From Owenia fusiformis (Eukaryota; Annelida; Polychaeta; Sabellida; Oweniidae): 64,000 nucleotides of DNA. The notes under the pieces were generated by a model. It was not told the DNA's origin, ran no database searches, and was given only the letters and a program-made list of their open reading frames with translations. Both the position numbers and the translations under genes were made by a program. The stretch is taken from contig CAIIXF020000001.1 in assembly GCA_903813345.2 (NCBI GenBank), positions 2,106,001 to 2,170,000 on the forward strand, written 5' to 3'. Each line of letters opens with the position of its first letter. Positions within the stretch are counted from its first letter, which is position 1. Shown in pieces: positions 57,301 to 64,000 of the stretch.

Positions 57301-60300
57301 CTTGGCAAACAGACATCCATTTGCATCTATGTAATAACAGATTATGAAATAAACTGGTTGCCCCACATGGTTTATATTATACCTTGTTGGCCTTTGTGGG
57401 TGACTCAGAATAGTTAAACAAATTAACTTTTATTTTATTTATTAGAGAGACAAATGTGATAAATTTGTCTTGCTTGTGGTTTGTCTTGCCTAATACACCC
57501 CTATCACATTTTATTGTCATTCCTTGTAGTTATAACATGTATTGTTGTTGCCCATCTAATTTTGAAATTAATGTTTTGTGCTAATAGTGCAGGCTACCTA
57601 TGAGCCAAATATCAACTTGACCCCCGCACCCAGTATAACAAGTCGTCATGGGTATCAAATTGTTCGTCTTGTTGAGTACATTACAAAAACCAATTTTGAC
57701 AGATTGAAATATGGGTCAGATTCGATAAATATGACATAATGTTATGTAATCTATTATTATGACATAGCATTTTTTGTAAAGCATTTTTAGAGGAAATGAT
57801 AAAAAGAAATCATGAGCTAAGCAAATATTAATTGTGTATATACTTTAAAATAAATTTTTATAATTATCAAAAATAGTTTGGACTTAGAATTATGTAATTA
57901 TTACATAATTTCCATTGTTTTATGAGTAAAATTACAATTTGAATTGCTTTCGATAACAGAATTTTTGTTCTAAATGATATAAACCTCGTGTGCTAAACTA
58001 ATTCAAGCAATAATATCTTATTATGAGTACAAACCTTCATAAAAAGACTTAATCTTATTGTAAACATTATATGTCATGCATATGTAGCAGCAAATAACAT
58101 TGTGTATTAAGACACAATGATAATATCATTAAACATTTATTCAGATACTAGTATACTTATCCAAATATTCATGCATATAAAAATCAGGTAACTGTTATGA
58201 TAATTTTAAACATGATAAATATCAAGTTTTTACATATAAGGACTTACATCTTTCAATAGAATCATTATATAATATGAAGATGTGATTATTTCATACATCT
58301 TTATTCTAAACATCTGGATATGGTTTTTCCTCCACCATCATTGTGTTTTGGCAATTACCCACCTCACAGGAACAGATAGACATGCACAATAATCCTGAAA
58401 AAAAGGCATCTACAAGCCTGATTAGTGCGAAATCCATCTTTACAATAGATTTTGGTAAGATCCCTTAATTCAATAGGGGCAGATGCTCTCAAAATCATCT
58501 TAGGAACCAGACTTCCATCAAAAAAGTAGCATTCGGTGCCTTCTGGTTTCCAAAGTTTGGGCTTTGCTATGTGAGCACTATGTCCAGATTTGACATTGGG
58601 GATGTGCTCCATATACTCTGCACTGTAAGAGCCAGTTGCTGTTATGGTCATTAGCCTTCTTCTTTGAAAACTTCCAGCTAAGATGATTGATTCATCACTT
58701 TTTATTTTTTGTCGCATTTTGCACCGCCGACTTGCACATTTTGTTAGAAATGAGCAAGATTTGCCCTATTTTACCATTCCTTAGAAATCAACTATAATTT
58801 GGGCCTACAAGACTACATATCTTGAGCACATCATCTTCATCCTTTTCGTCTTGCTTTGGTTGGCATTCTTCATGAGGTTTTTGAGTTGTGTTGAATGTAC
58901 AAATTTCTAACAGATTCTGCATAGTCACTGGCGATGTGACAATGTGACTTTACCACCTCCCTGGTTGGTTGAATAGAATCTTTTGTGCTTTGTTGTACAG
59001 GGTGGTCAAAAAATGGAAACCCTGCATTTTCCTTATATCTTTGTCATTTTAAAATATTACTCCCTCATATTTCACACATTTGTACATCATTCACTATTAT
59101 ACGACCCTACCATATTTCATGACCATCAGACCAATAGTCACAATTTTACAGCACTTTAAACAACATGCTTCAGGTTTGGGCATTATCACGCTGTAGTCAA
59201 ACCTGCACAATTGTCAATGATCCGAATGCATTCTTCAGCAGATATGGCCTGAATGACACGAATGATCTCACTTTTGAGGTCTGCAATTGTCCTAAGGTCA
59301 TTCTAATACACTCTATCTTTGCCGTATCCCCCCCACAAGTAGGGACATTTTGGACTACATGTGCAGGTTTGCTGAAAGCACAATAGTGGCCACTGGGGTA
59401 TGTTCTTTAAAGTGCTGTAACATTGTGACTATCAATCTGGTGGTCATGAAATATAGTAGGCTGGTAGAAAATTGAATTACTGTATGTACAAATGTGTAAA
59501 ATATCAGTTCTTAAAATGACAAAGATATGAGGAAAATGGCGTAAGTTTTTTTTACCACCCTGTAAATGGCCTTTTTGGGCCTTCTGATTGTCTCATATGC
59601 CTCACAAGTCTCCACATTAGGTCAGATTTGATTGTACTGTGGTAAAAACTGGAGGTTGTCATCATTTCTATATTTTCTTTTGATGAAATGGGATTCGGTG
59701 TTGGTGTCACTTTTGGTTTAACTCAACAACCTTTGGTTTTTATAGTTACATATCTGTGTCTTCCAGAGAAGTCATGTTTGTTTTTCTCTTCGGCACCTTG
59801 TTATCATTATTATTTTCTGATCATTTATACAAGACCATGGCCATAGAATGTGTTGATCCCTTCCCATCAATAGTGTCTTCGTTTTTGATCAAAGTTATTG
59901 ATTGCAGCATCCACTAATAAAACCAATATTTCCAGGTTTCTCAATACCACTGAGATTTTTTGTATTTTTACAAAAAAAGGTGGCCATTTTAAATTGAGGA
60001 GTCATATTGATAATTCCTTCTCCAGCAGAGGTCCTACACCCATAAGGCATAAGCCTATAAAATTTGAATCAAATATGTCAATCGGTATTTAAGTAATCCC
60101 TAATAAAAAATTCAACCTTGAAATTCTGAATTTAAACCGTTTCTATCAATCATTGAATACTGATTGTTTCAACTACTAAAGATCAAAGGAAAAACCATTG
60201 TACAATGATAAGCAATCATTGTCCAACCATTGCGTTCAACCAAGTGAAGTCAACTCTTTTTCAACGACTGCGCAACCGTTTCTTTACAATCATTGTAATC

Positions 60301-63300
60301 TACAACCATTGTAAACTGCAACCATTTTACATTGAAATGTAAATGGTTGCAATATGTTTTGTTCAATGATTACAGAGTTCAACCCCTGCAACCATCCTGA
60401 ATTAGTATCGTTCCAAAAATTTTTCATTTTACCTGAATTAAAATTATATTTTAGTAATTATTTGAATTTACCTCTATTCAACAACAGTATATTAGGATAT
60501 TTTTTCTGAAAACATACATGCATGTTTATTATGGTAAATTACTAAATTTAGTTTACTATGATACGTTTCTTTCTCCAGTACGGATTTAGGAATGCGATAC
60601 CAGACTAGTTTTCCACTCAATGGCATATGATAATGGTGTATCTTTAATGTAAATTGAGAAAAGAATCGAGCAAAATTCCAATTTGGATTGACCAAGTAAA
60701 ATCTTTAAACTTAACAAAATCACATGATTCACCTAAACACACTTACGGACGGATGAGTGGCTTTTCTATATTCCTCAAACTCCGTTTGGTGGGATAACAA
60801 AGTATTAAATAAACTAGCTACAAATAACCTTTTGTTGAATGCATTCAGCAAGACCATCCTATCTGGATGGCCATAAGTTCTGCATAGTGACTCTGATAAA
60901 ACGGTTACTGTATGTCAAATAGATGCTGAAAATCTATAAGTCTGTATATATTACATAATATTATATCCTCATATTATATTAATTATGTTTACAAATTGTG
61001 AAAATAAAATTGTGCTATTACATCCTTTTATACATTTTTTTTTGTATTTGTTGAAGTTAAACCAGTTTATTGCATTAAAGCATGTCTTGCAACGTCTAAT
61101 TTCACTTTTTTAACATTATTACATAATAATTACATAATTATGATTAATATTGATTATAAATTTCTTTTAAATTTTGTCATCAATTTTTTCTGAAAGCATT
61201 ACCACCATTATCTGTTGTTATACTTTGATAAGTACCTAACCATAGCTGTTTTAAACCTTGAAAATATAAAACATAGAAAACAATAAATTATGTAACATTA
61301 TGCTAATTATCTGGAACCCGACCCATATTTGAAAATGTCAAAATTGGTTTCTGAAAACTTCACATCATACCGAACAAAATGGTACCACATACGTCTTGTT
61401 ATACCGGGTGCGGGGGTATGTCATAGAAAGAGGCCTCACTGGAATGTACCTAGCCTGTACTATAAGGTTTATCAGATATTGTAGCCAAATAAGAAAATGA
61501 GAACATTTGTATCAGTGTTTATTGAACATGCTTTTTTGTCTCCCAATCACATTTAAAATTGTTGTTACATGCTAATGATTATATTGTAATATTGTAGCCA
61601 ACAATGGGGATGAGCAGATTGTGCAGCACATAAGCCAGCATGGCAAGACTTGGCCCTATTGGTTCAGGAAAATGGGTAAGAATAGGCAGATAACTCGAAT
61701 CATAGATAAGAATAATTAATTCCCACTCAGGGTGCATCATAAGAATTTATAACCTGAGGTCAGAGTCTTGGATCAATGGCACTAAACCTGCCTTATACAT
61801 TGTATATTGTAATCTTTGCATGTTATGTATTCATTCATTGTTGTTCTATTAGATTTACATTAAAACCTGTATATCTGATCACCTTTCTAAGTCTGAACAC
61901 CTCATGCTTTCAGCATGTCCCAGTTGTGTTTCATTAGATAGATTTTACTGTATATACTCCATTGATACTTGTAGAGAATGTGAAGAACTTGGGTAGCCAC
62001 ACTTTAATACTGCAGGCAGTGTTAAATGAGAGTGGAGCTAACATGTTTGCAGGAAGAGAACTGCCGTCACACAGGATAAAGTTCTCAGTCACTGGTAAGC
62101 TTCTGTTGCGTATGGTTTGAACCTTTACACGTACTGCATTTCTAAATGCTTTGCTAGACCACAGACCTTCCCTTATGGACTTTCAAAATCTCTATTTTAA
62201 GTTTAGGCAATATGTAAACCTTGAAATAAATTTATTGGCCTTAGTTGTACTCTATAAAAAAAGTACCGCTCAAATAGAGAGTCTTATCTGATTTAGTTAT
62301 CTGCTTATACTTGTACTTACAGAGGCAGAGCCTGAGAAGTTTGTAGTTGGACTCCTGGATGGCCCATTTAGGATAGGCTCTCCCTTCCAAATCCCTTTAG
62401 AGTTTCAAGATGAGTTTAACAATGCCACAAAACCAAGTACAAAGTTTAAACCAGAACTAGAGGCTAGGTATGATAAAACTCATATACAGAGTGTTCATAA
62501 AGTTCTTGCAAAAGTCATCTAATATTTTAGTTTCTCGGTCAATCTGACTGAAATTTTTTCAGTTTCTCGGTCAAACTGACTGAAATTTTTATCGCACCCT
62601 AAGGTGCTATATTGTAATCAGTTTGCCGGGCGGGCGGGCATCCCGAATAATCTTGTCTACAGGTTTCCAGCCAAACTGTTGAGGGATTCATTTGAAATTC
62701 TCAGGGATGTTTCTACCTATGAAAGTTTAGAACTGATTAGTTTTTCGGCATTCTGGGTAAATGTTAAGGCGGCCATTTTGGATTTTTCCGTCCTAAAATC
62801 TTGTCTGTCAAGGCTTGTCTAAAGGTTTCCAGCCAAACCGTTTGAGGGATTCATTTGAAATTCTCAGGGATGTTTCTACCTATGAAAGTTTAGAACTGAT
62901 TAGTTTTTCGGCATTCTGGGTAAATGTTAATCTACAGGTTTCCAGCCAAACCGTTTGAGGGATTCATTTGAAATTCTCAGGGATGTTTCTACCTATCAAA
63001 GTTTAGAACTGGTTAGTTTTTCGGCATTCTGGGTAAATGTTAAGGCGGCCATTTTGGATTTTCCATCCTAAAATCTTGTCTGTCAAGGCTTGTCTACAGG
63101 TTTCCAGCCAAACTGTTTGAGGGATTCATTTGAAATTCTCAGGGATGTTGCTACCTATGAAAGTTTAGAACTGATTAGTTTTTCGGCATTCTGGGTAAAT
63201 GTTAAGGCAGCCATTTTGGATTTTCCGTCCTAAAATCTTTGTCTGTCAAGGCTTGTCTACAGGTTTCCAGCCAAACCGTTTGAGGGATTCATTTGAAATT

Positions 63301-64000
63301 CTCAGGGATGTTTCTACCTATGAAAGTTTAGAACTGATTAGTTTTTCGTCATTCTGGGTAAATGTTAAGGCAGTCATTTTGGATTTTCCGTCCTAAAATC
63401 TTGTCTGTCAAGGCTTGTCTACAGGTTTCAAGCCAAACCGTTTGAGGGATTCATTTGAAATGCTCAGGGATGTTTCTACCTCTGAAAGTTTAGAACTGAT
63501 TAGTTTTTCGGCATTCTGGGTAAATGATAAGGCAGCCATTTTGGATTTTCCGTCCTAAAATCTTGTCTGTCAAGGCTTGTCTACAGGTTTCCAGCCAAAC
63601 TGTTTGAAGGATTCATTTGATATTCTCAGGGATGTTTCTCTCAGGGATGTTTCTACCTATGAAAGTTTAGAACTGATTAGTTTTTCTACATTCTGGATAA
63701 ATGTTAAGACGGCCATTTCTGTTCAAGGGTGCGATATTGTTCACCGTGTGTTTTATTTTAGTTTCTCGGTCAATCTGACTGAAATTTTTCCGACCGAGAA
63801 ACAAAAATGTTTGAGTACTTTTGCAAGAACTTTATGAACGCCATGTATATATTGTTGTTTTGTGCCTTTATGTACAGGTTGTATTTATTTCACATTCAAA
63901 CTTCCTTGAAATGCAATTACAGCTATATTTTGGGTCATTAAGCTCTTGACATTAAAACTATTAATTTGTCTATTCTAGTCGGAGTGTGTTTATCATTTCT
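45168..64000 (+). CDS. SMCHD1: SMCHD1 (SMC hinge domain-containing protein 1), 5' part of gene
   Basis: Nineteen complete exons (45168-62467) and a partial one at the window edge give ~870 residues of a protein that is ~2000 in vertebrates. SMCHD1 is a non-canonical SMC protein in the nucleus that silences chromatin (X inactivation, imprinted and repeat loci in mammals). Visible: [24 protein letters not shown] motif I with Glu140 ([12 protein letters not shown]), motif II DNGKGM (Asp178), motif III GVGGKQA (237-242), then the transducer-like region ([65 protein letters not shown]) and [37 protein letters not shown] further on. ATPase residues are intact and every splice phase agrees. The start ATG has A at -3 and G at +4. 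The C-terminal hinge lies outside. The introns are unusually loaded with mobile elements. Confidence 0.95.
45445..46121. mobile_element. Element with perfect 23-bp inverted ends and promoter-like core, SMCHD1 intron 1
   Basis: 45445-45467 is the exact reverse complement of 46099-46121 (begins ACGGATAGTGGGAAGTCC). The middle holds two TCTCGCGAGA motifs, a CCAAT box and a TGCGCA motif. The overlapping short ORFs are not supported. Confidence 0.65.
45714..45753. promoter_or_regulatory. Two TCTCGCGAGA motifs in a 30-bp duplication
   Basis: TCTCGCGAGA at 45714-45723 and 45744-45753, each followed by ATAAAGCAAATCACGCA. This palindrome is a known CpG-island promoter element in animals (BANP binding in mammals). 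A CCAAT (45792-45796) lies nearby. Confidence 0.55.
46130..47902. other. Rest of SMCHD1 intron 1
   Basis: AT-rich, no recognised exon or repeat. The hydrophobic ORF starting 46032 overlaps the inverted-repeat element and has no support. Confidence 0.5.
47903..47981 (+). CDS. SMCHD1: SMCHD1 exon 2
   Basis: [20 protein letters not shown]; acceptor TTTTTATTAG, donor GTAGGT, leaves one base. N-terminal ubiquitin-like region of the family. Confidence 0.85.
48079..48168. repeat. Interspersed repeat shared with 20902-20997
   Basis: In SMCHD1 intron 2; TATAGTCTCCA, GGTGTTTGGCG, CTGTAACAAAT, GGTGGTGACATTTTGCA in the same order as at 20902. Confidence 0.6.
48293..48451 (+). CDS. SMCHD1: SMCHD1 exon 3
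   Basis: Contains [20 protein letters not shown], a block nearly identical across SMCHD1 proteins, just before the ATPase motif I. Confidence 0.95.
48609..48691 (+). CDS. SMCHD1: SMCHD1 exon 4, GHKL motif I
   Basis: [17 protein letters not shown]: the Glu is the general base for ATP hydrolysis and the Asn coordinates magnesium in GHKL ATPases. 83 bp, ends phase 0. Confidence 0.95.
48992..49125 (+). CDS. SMCHD1: SMCHD1 exon 5, GHKL motif II
   Basis: [20 protein letters not shown]; Asp of DNGKGM contacts the adenine. Donor GTGAGT. Confidence 0.95.
49442..49577 (+). CDS. SMCHD1: SMCHD1 exon 6, GHKL motif III
   Basis: [20 protein letters not shown]; the Gly-rich lid. Acidic insert EDDDDK at the start. 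Confidence 0.95.
49868..49987 (+). CDS. SMCHD1: SMCHD1 exon 7
   Basis: [20 protein letters not shown] then [13 protein letters not shown]; 40 codons, phase 0 to 0. Confidence 0.9.
50190..50353 (+). CDS. SMCHD1: SMCHD1 exon 8
   Basis: Starts after acceptor TGTATTTTAAG at [13 protein letters not shown]. The open frame extends further left, but the family alignment and phase place the start here. Contains [20 protein letters not shown]. Confidence 0.85.
50679..50772 (+). CDS. SMCHD1: SMCHD1 exon 9
   Basis: [18 protein letters not shown] and [12 protein letters not shown]; acceptor ATGTTGCAG. The frame is not the longest open one in this stretch but is the one that fits. Confidence 0.9.
51080..51293 (+). 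CDS. SMCHD1: SMCHD1 exon 10
   Basis: [45 protein letters not shown]. 214 bp, donor GTGAGT. Confidence 0.95.
51624..51747 (+). CDS. SMCHD1: SMCHD1 exon 11
   Basis: [20 protein letters not shown]; acceptor TTTCCCACAG. The next intron carries a hAT-type insertion. Confidence 0.95.
51919..52502. mobile_element. hAT-type non-autonomous element with 8-bp target duplication
   Basis: Terminal inverted repeats TAGTGGTGTCAA / TTGACACCTCTA (one mismatch) and an exact 8-bp duplication CTTCAAAC (51911-51918, 52503-52510). Subterminal AACCGGTTAACCGG palindromes at both ends. The interior contains a ~125-bp tandem duplication starting AAGCGCGGGAAAGCAATGTG (about 52119 and 52256). No transposase. Lies in the intron before SMCHD1 exon 12. 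Confidence 0.9.
52574..52757 (+). CDS. SMCHD1: SMCHD1 exon 12
   Basis: [20 protein letters not shown] and [20 protein letters not shown]. Its acceptor lies 72 bp from the hAT element's right end. Confidence 0.95.
52923..53117 (+). CDS. SMCHD1: SMCHD1 exon 13
   Basis: 65 codons: [49 protein letters not shown]. Confidence 0.9.
53340..54380. other. SMCHD1 intron 13 body
   Basis: Contains four TGACGTCA-type sites (CRE-like) near 53431, 53470, 53742 and 54274, partly in an inverted arrangement around 53400-53480, and the GC hairpin above. Probably decayed repeats; no exon. Confidence 0.45.
53915..53951. repeat. Perfect 11-bp GC-rich hairpin
   Basis: AAGCGCCCCCC ... GGGGGGCGCTT with a 15-base loop, in SMCHD1 intron 13. 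No U-tract or other context; function unknown. Confidence 0.7.
54385..54555. mobile_element. Foldback MITE, AATAGTGACTGCC family
   Basis: 171-bp hairpin: ACAAATAGTGACTGCC to GGCAGTCACTATTTGT with a nearly perfect ~75-bp stem and the loop CAGCCTGCGGCTT. Flanks ATAATAAA and ATAATAAT may be the target duplication. A second copy is at 31338-31440. Confidence 0.85.
54590..54703 (+). CDS. SMCHD1: SMCHD1 exon 14
   Basis: [20 protein letters not shown] and [17 protein letters not shown]. The acceptor is 34 bp after the foldback element at 54385-54555. Confidence 0.95.
54875..54981 (+). CDS. SMCHD1: SMCHD1 exon 15
   Basis: [20 protein letters not shown] then an acidic end (KYIEEEES). Donor GTAAGA. 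Confidence 0.9.
55105..56455 (+). mobile_element. Satellite-carrying element, copy 2 (complete-looking)
   Basis: ATCCCATCGAAC at the left recurs inverted (GTTCAATGGGAT) near the right end, followed by CGCTACGCTTTGGCGTTGCC. Between lie about seven ~140-bp units (GTAGTGGAGCGATTTTGTTC, GTGAATACTATAAGCATGGC, AAAATGGCCGCCATTTT). Reverse complement of 41550-42750. Sits in SMCHD1 intron 15. Confidence 0.8.
56456..57055. other. Intron sequence without features
   Basis: Remaining part of SMCHD1 intron 15; nothing recognised. Confidence 0.5.
57056..57249 (+). CDS. SMCHD1: SMCHD1 exon 16
   Basis: [20 protein letters not shown] and [20 protein letters not shown]. Followed by a 4.3-kb intron. Confidence 0.95.
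57250..58363. other. SMCHD1 intron 16, left part
   Basis: AT-rich, with a short TTATGTAATTATTACATAAT palindrome-like stretch near 57893-57911. No exon found; 57590-57735 is open briefly but has no family match. Confidence 0.5.
58364..58717 (-). pseudogene. Protein-coding fragment of unknown repeat-associated gene
   Basis: 117 open codons: [40 protein letters not shown], and a Cys-containing end ([16 protein letters not shown]). It resembles, from memory only, C-terminal parts of uncharacterised multi-copy invertebrate proteins that end in cysteine-rich motifs. Antisense in an SMCHD1 intron, no flanking exons seen. Likely a remnant. Confidence 0.4.
58998..59562. mobile_element. Mariner-like deleted element, TA-flanked
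   Basis: CAGGGTGGTCAAAAAATGG ... TTTTACCACCCTG with TA on both sides and long imperfect inverted arms (~170 bp; AAATATTACTCCCTCATATT / AGTGCTGTAACATTGTGACT). A transposase remnant lies within. Confidence 0.75.
59186..59299 (-). pseudogene. Transposase C-terminal remnant (mariner-like)
   Basis: Minus-strand frame reads [20 protein letters not shown] then [17 protein letters not shown] and a stop; a stop also lies just upstream. This matches the usual end of mariner/Tc1-type transposases. Too short to function. Confidence 0.55.
59563..61597. other. SMCHD1 intron 16, right part
   Basis: Holds an irregular CAACCATT / CAATCATTG repeat block at 60120-60400 (both orientations), otherwise AT-rich with no supported exon. 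Confidence 0.5.
60120..60400. repeat. CAACCATTG / CAATCATTG repeat block
   Basis: At least eight short phrases such as AACCATTGTACAATG, ACAATCATTG, GCAACCATTTTACATTG and its inverse. Could form several small hairpins. Confidence 0.55.
61598..61675 (+). CDS. SMCHD1: SMCHD1 exon 17
   Basis: [20 protein letters not shown]; 78 bp, acceptor AATATTGTAG, donor GTAAGA. Confidence 0.95.
61975..62094 (+). CDS. SMCHD1: SMCHD1 exon 18
   Basis: [20 protein letters not shown] and [14 protein letters not shown]. Confidence 0.95.
62323..62467 (+). CDS. SMCHD1: SMCHD1 exon 19
   Basis: [20 protein letters not shown] then [15 protein letters not shown]. The following intron contains the array element 62493-63839, which starts only 25 bp after the donor. 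Confidence 0.95.
62493..63839. mobile_element. Element with perfect 23-bp TIRs enclosing a 162-bp array
   Basis: Ends start GTTCATAAAGTTCTTGCAAA; 62493-62515 is the exact reverse complement of 63817-63839. Subterminal TTTCTCGGTCAATCTGACTG occurs near both ends in direct orientation. Inside are seven ~162-bp units (starting at about 62662, 62826, 62938, 63101, 63263, 63424, 63586; one internally deleted) with GGTTTCCAGCCAAACCGTTT and GGCGGCCATTTTGG. Lies in SMCHD1 intron 19. Short ORFs here are repeat artefacts (162 is a multiple of 3). Confidence 0.9.
63979..64000 (+). CDS. SMCHD1: SMCHD1 exon 20, truncated by window edge (tentative)
   Basis: Acceptor TCTATTCTAG at 63969-63978 and an open 22-bp start; too short to confirm by family match. 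Confidence 0.45.

Noticed and set aside
59165-59386. 73-codon plus-strand ORF
   Set aside because: Antisense shadow of the mariner-like transposase remnant.
62604-63837. Three similar 65-86-codon plus-strand ORFs
   Set aside because: They are the 162-bp repeat read in one frame (period a multiple of 3), inside a non-coding TIR element in an SMCHD1 intron.

Overview
This is eukaryotic, AT-rich, repeat-dense DNA with spliceosomal introns. Protein families and repeat style suggest a marine invertebrate. An echinoderm, hemichordate or amphioxus-like deuterostome is my guess, at low confidence. No bacterial operon, tRNA, rRNA or CRISPR array was seen.

Three genes can be read exon by exon. (1) On the minus strand (15338 down to 4011), 17 exons with consistent splice phases encode about 991 residues: an OTU cysteine-protease domain, a C2H2 zinc finger, a FAR1/FLYWCH-like segment, a MULE (Mutator-like) transposase core with its D, D and E residues, a SWIM zinc finger and an acidic tail. 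One extra base near 7800 breaks the frame just before the catalytic Glu. (2) On the plus strand (27709-30615), three exons encode the membrane part and C-terminus of a CLCC1-like ER membrane protein. (3) On the plus strand (45168 to the window edge), 19 complete exons plus a partial one encode the first ~870 residues of SMCHD1, the GHKL-ATPase SMC-hinge chromatin protein; the hinge lies beyond the window. Weaker isolated exons of unknown genes are proposed at 21219-21497 (+), 34960-35058 (+), 36638-36814 (-) and 41076-41285 (-).

Most of the rest is non-autonomous mobile DNA and satellite-like arrays. 1-1619 and 25212-26968 hold two elements built as a ~290-bp direct repeat, a ~1.04-kb non-coding middle and a second direct repeat, sharing an end motif. 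10.65-13.28 kb is a 36-bp minisatellite with higher-order structure inside a MULE intron; 15.4-17.25 kb is an ~82-bp minisatellite. 17.5-18.8 kb is a 1.25-kb near-perfect palindrome inside a larger inverted-repeat composite. 22.3-24.4 kb and 42.8-44.2 kb are two copies of one host repeat, each split by a different AT-rich insert at the same site. 31-41 kb is nested foldback elements and inverted exon fragments. 41.55-42.75 kb and 55.1-56.45 kb are opposite-orientation copies of an element carrying a ~135-bp array.

Within SMCHD1, introns hold a hAT-type element with an 8-bp target duplication (51919-52502), a foldback MITE (54385-54555), a mariner-like remnant (58998-59562), an inverted-repeat element carrying two TCTCGCGAGA motifs (45445-46121), and a 1.35-kb element whose long terminal inverted repeats enclose a 162-bp array (62493-63839). 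An E2F-type site lies 25 bp upstream of the SMCHD1 start codon.
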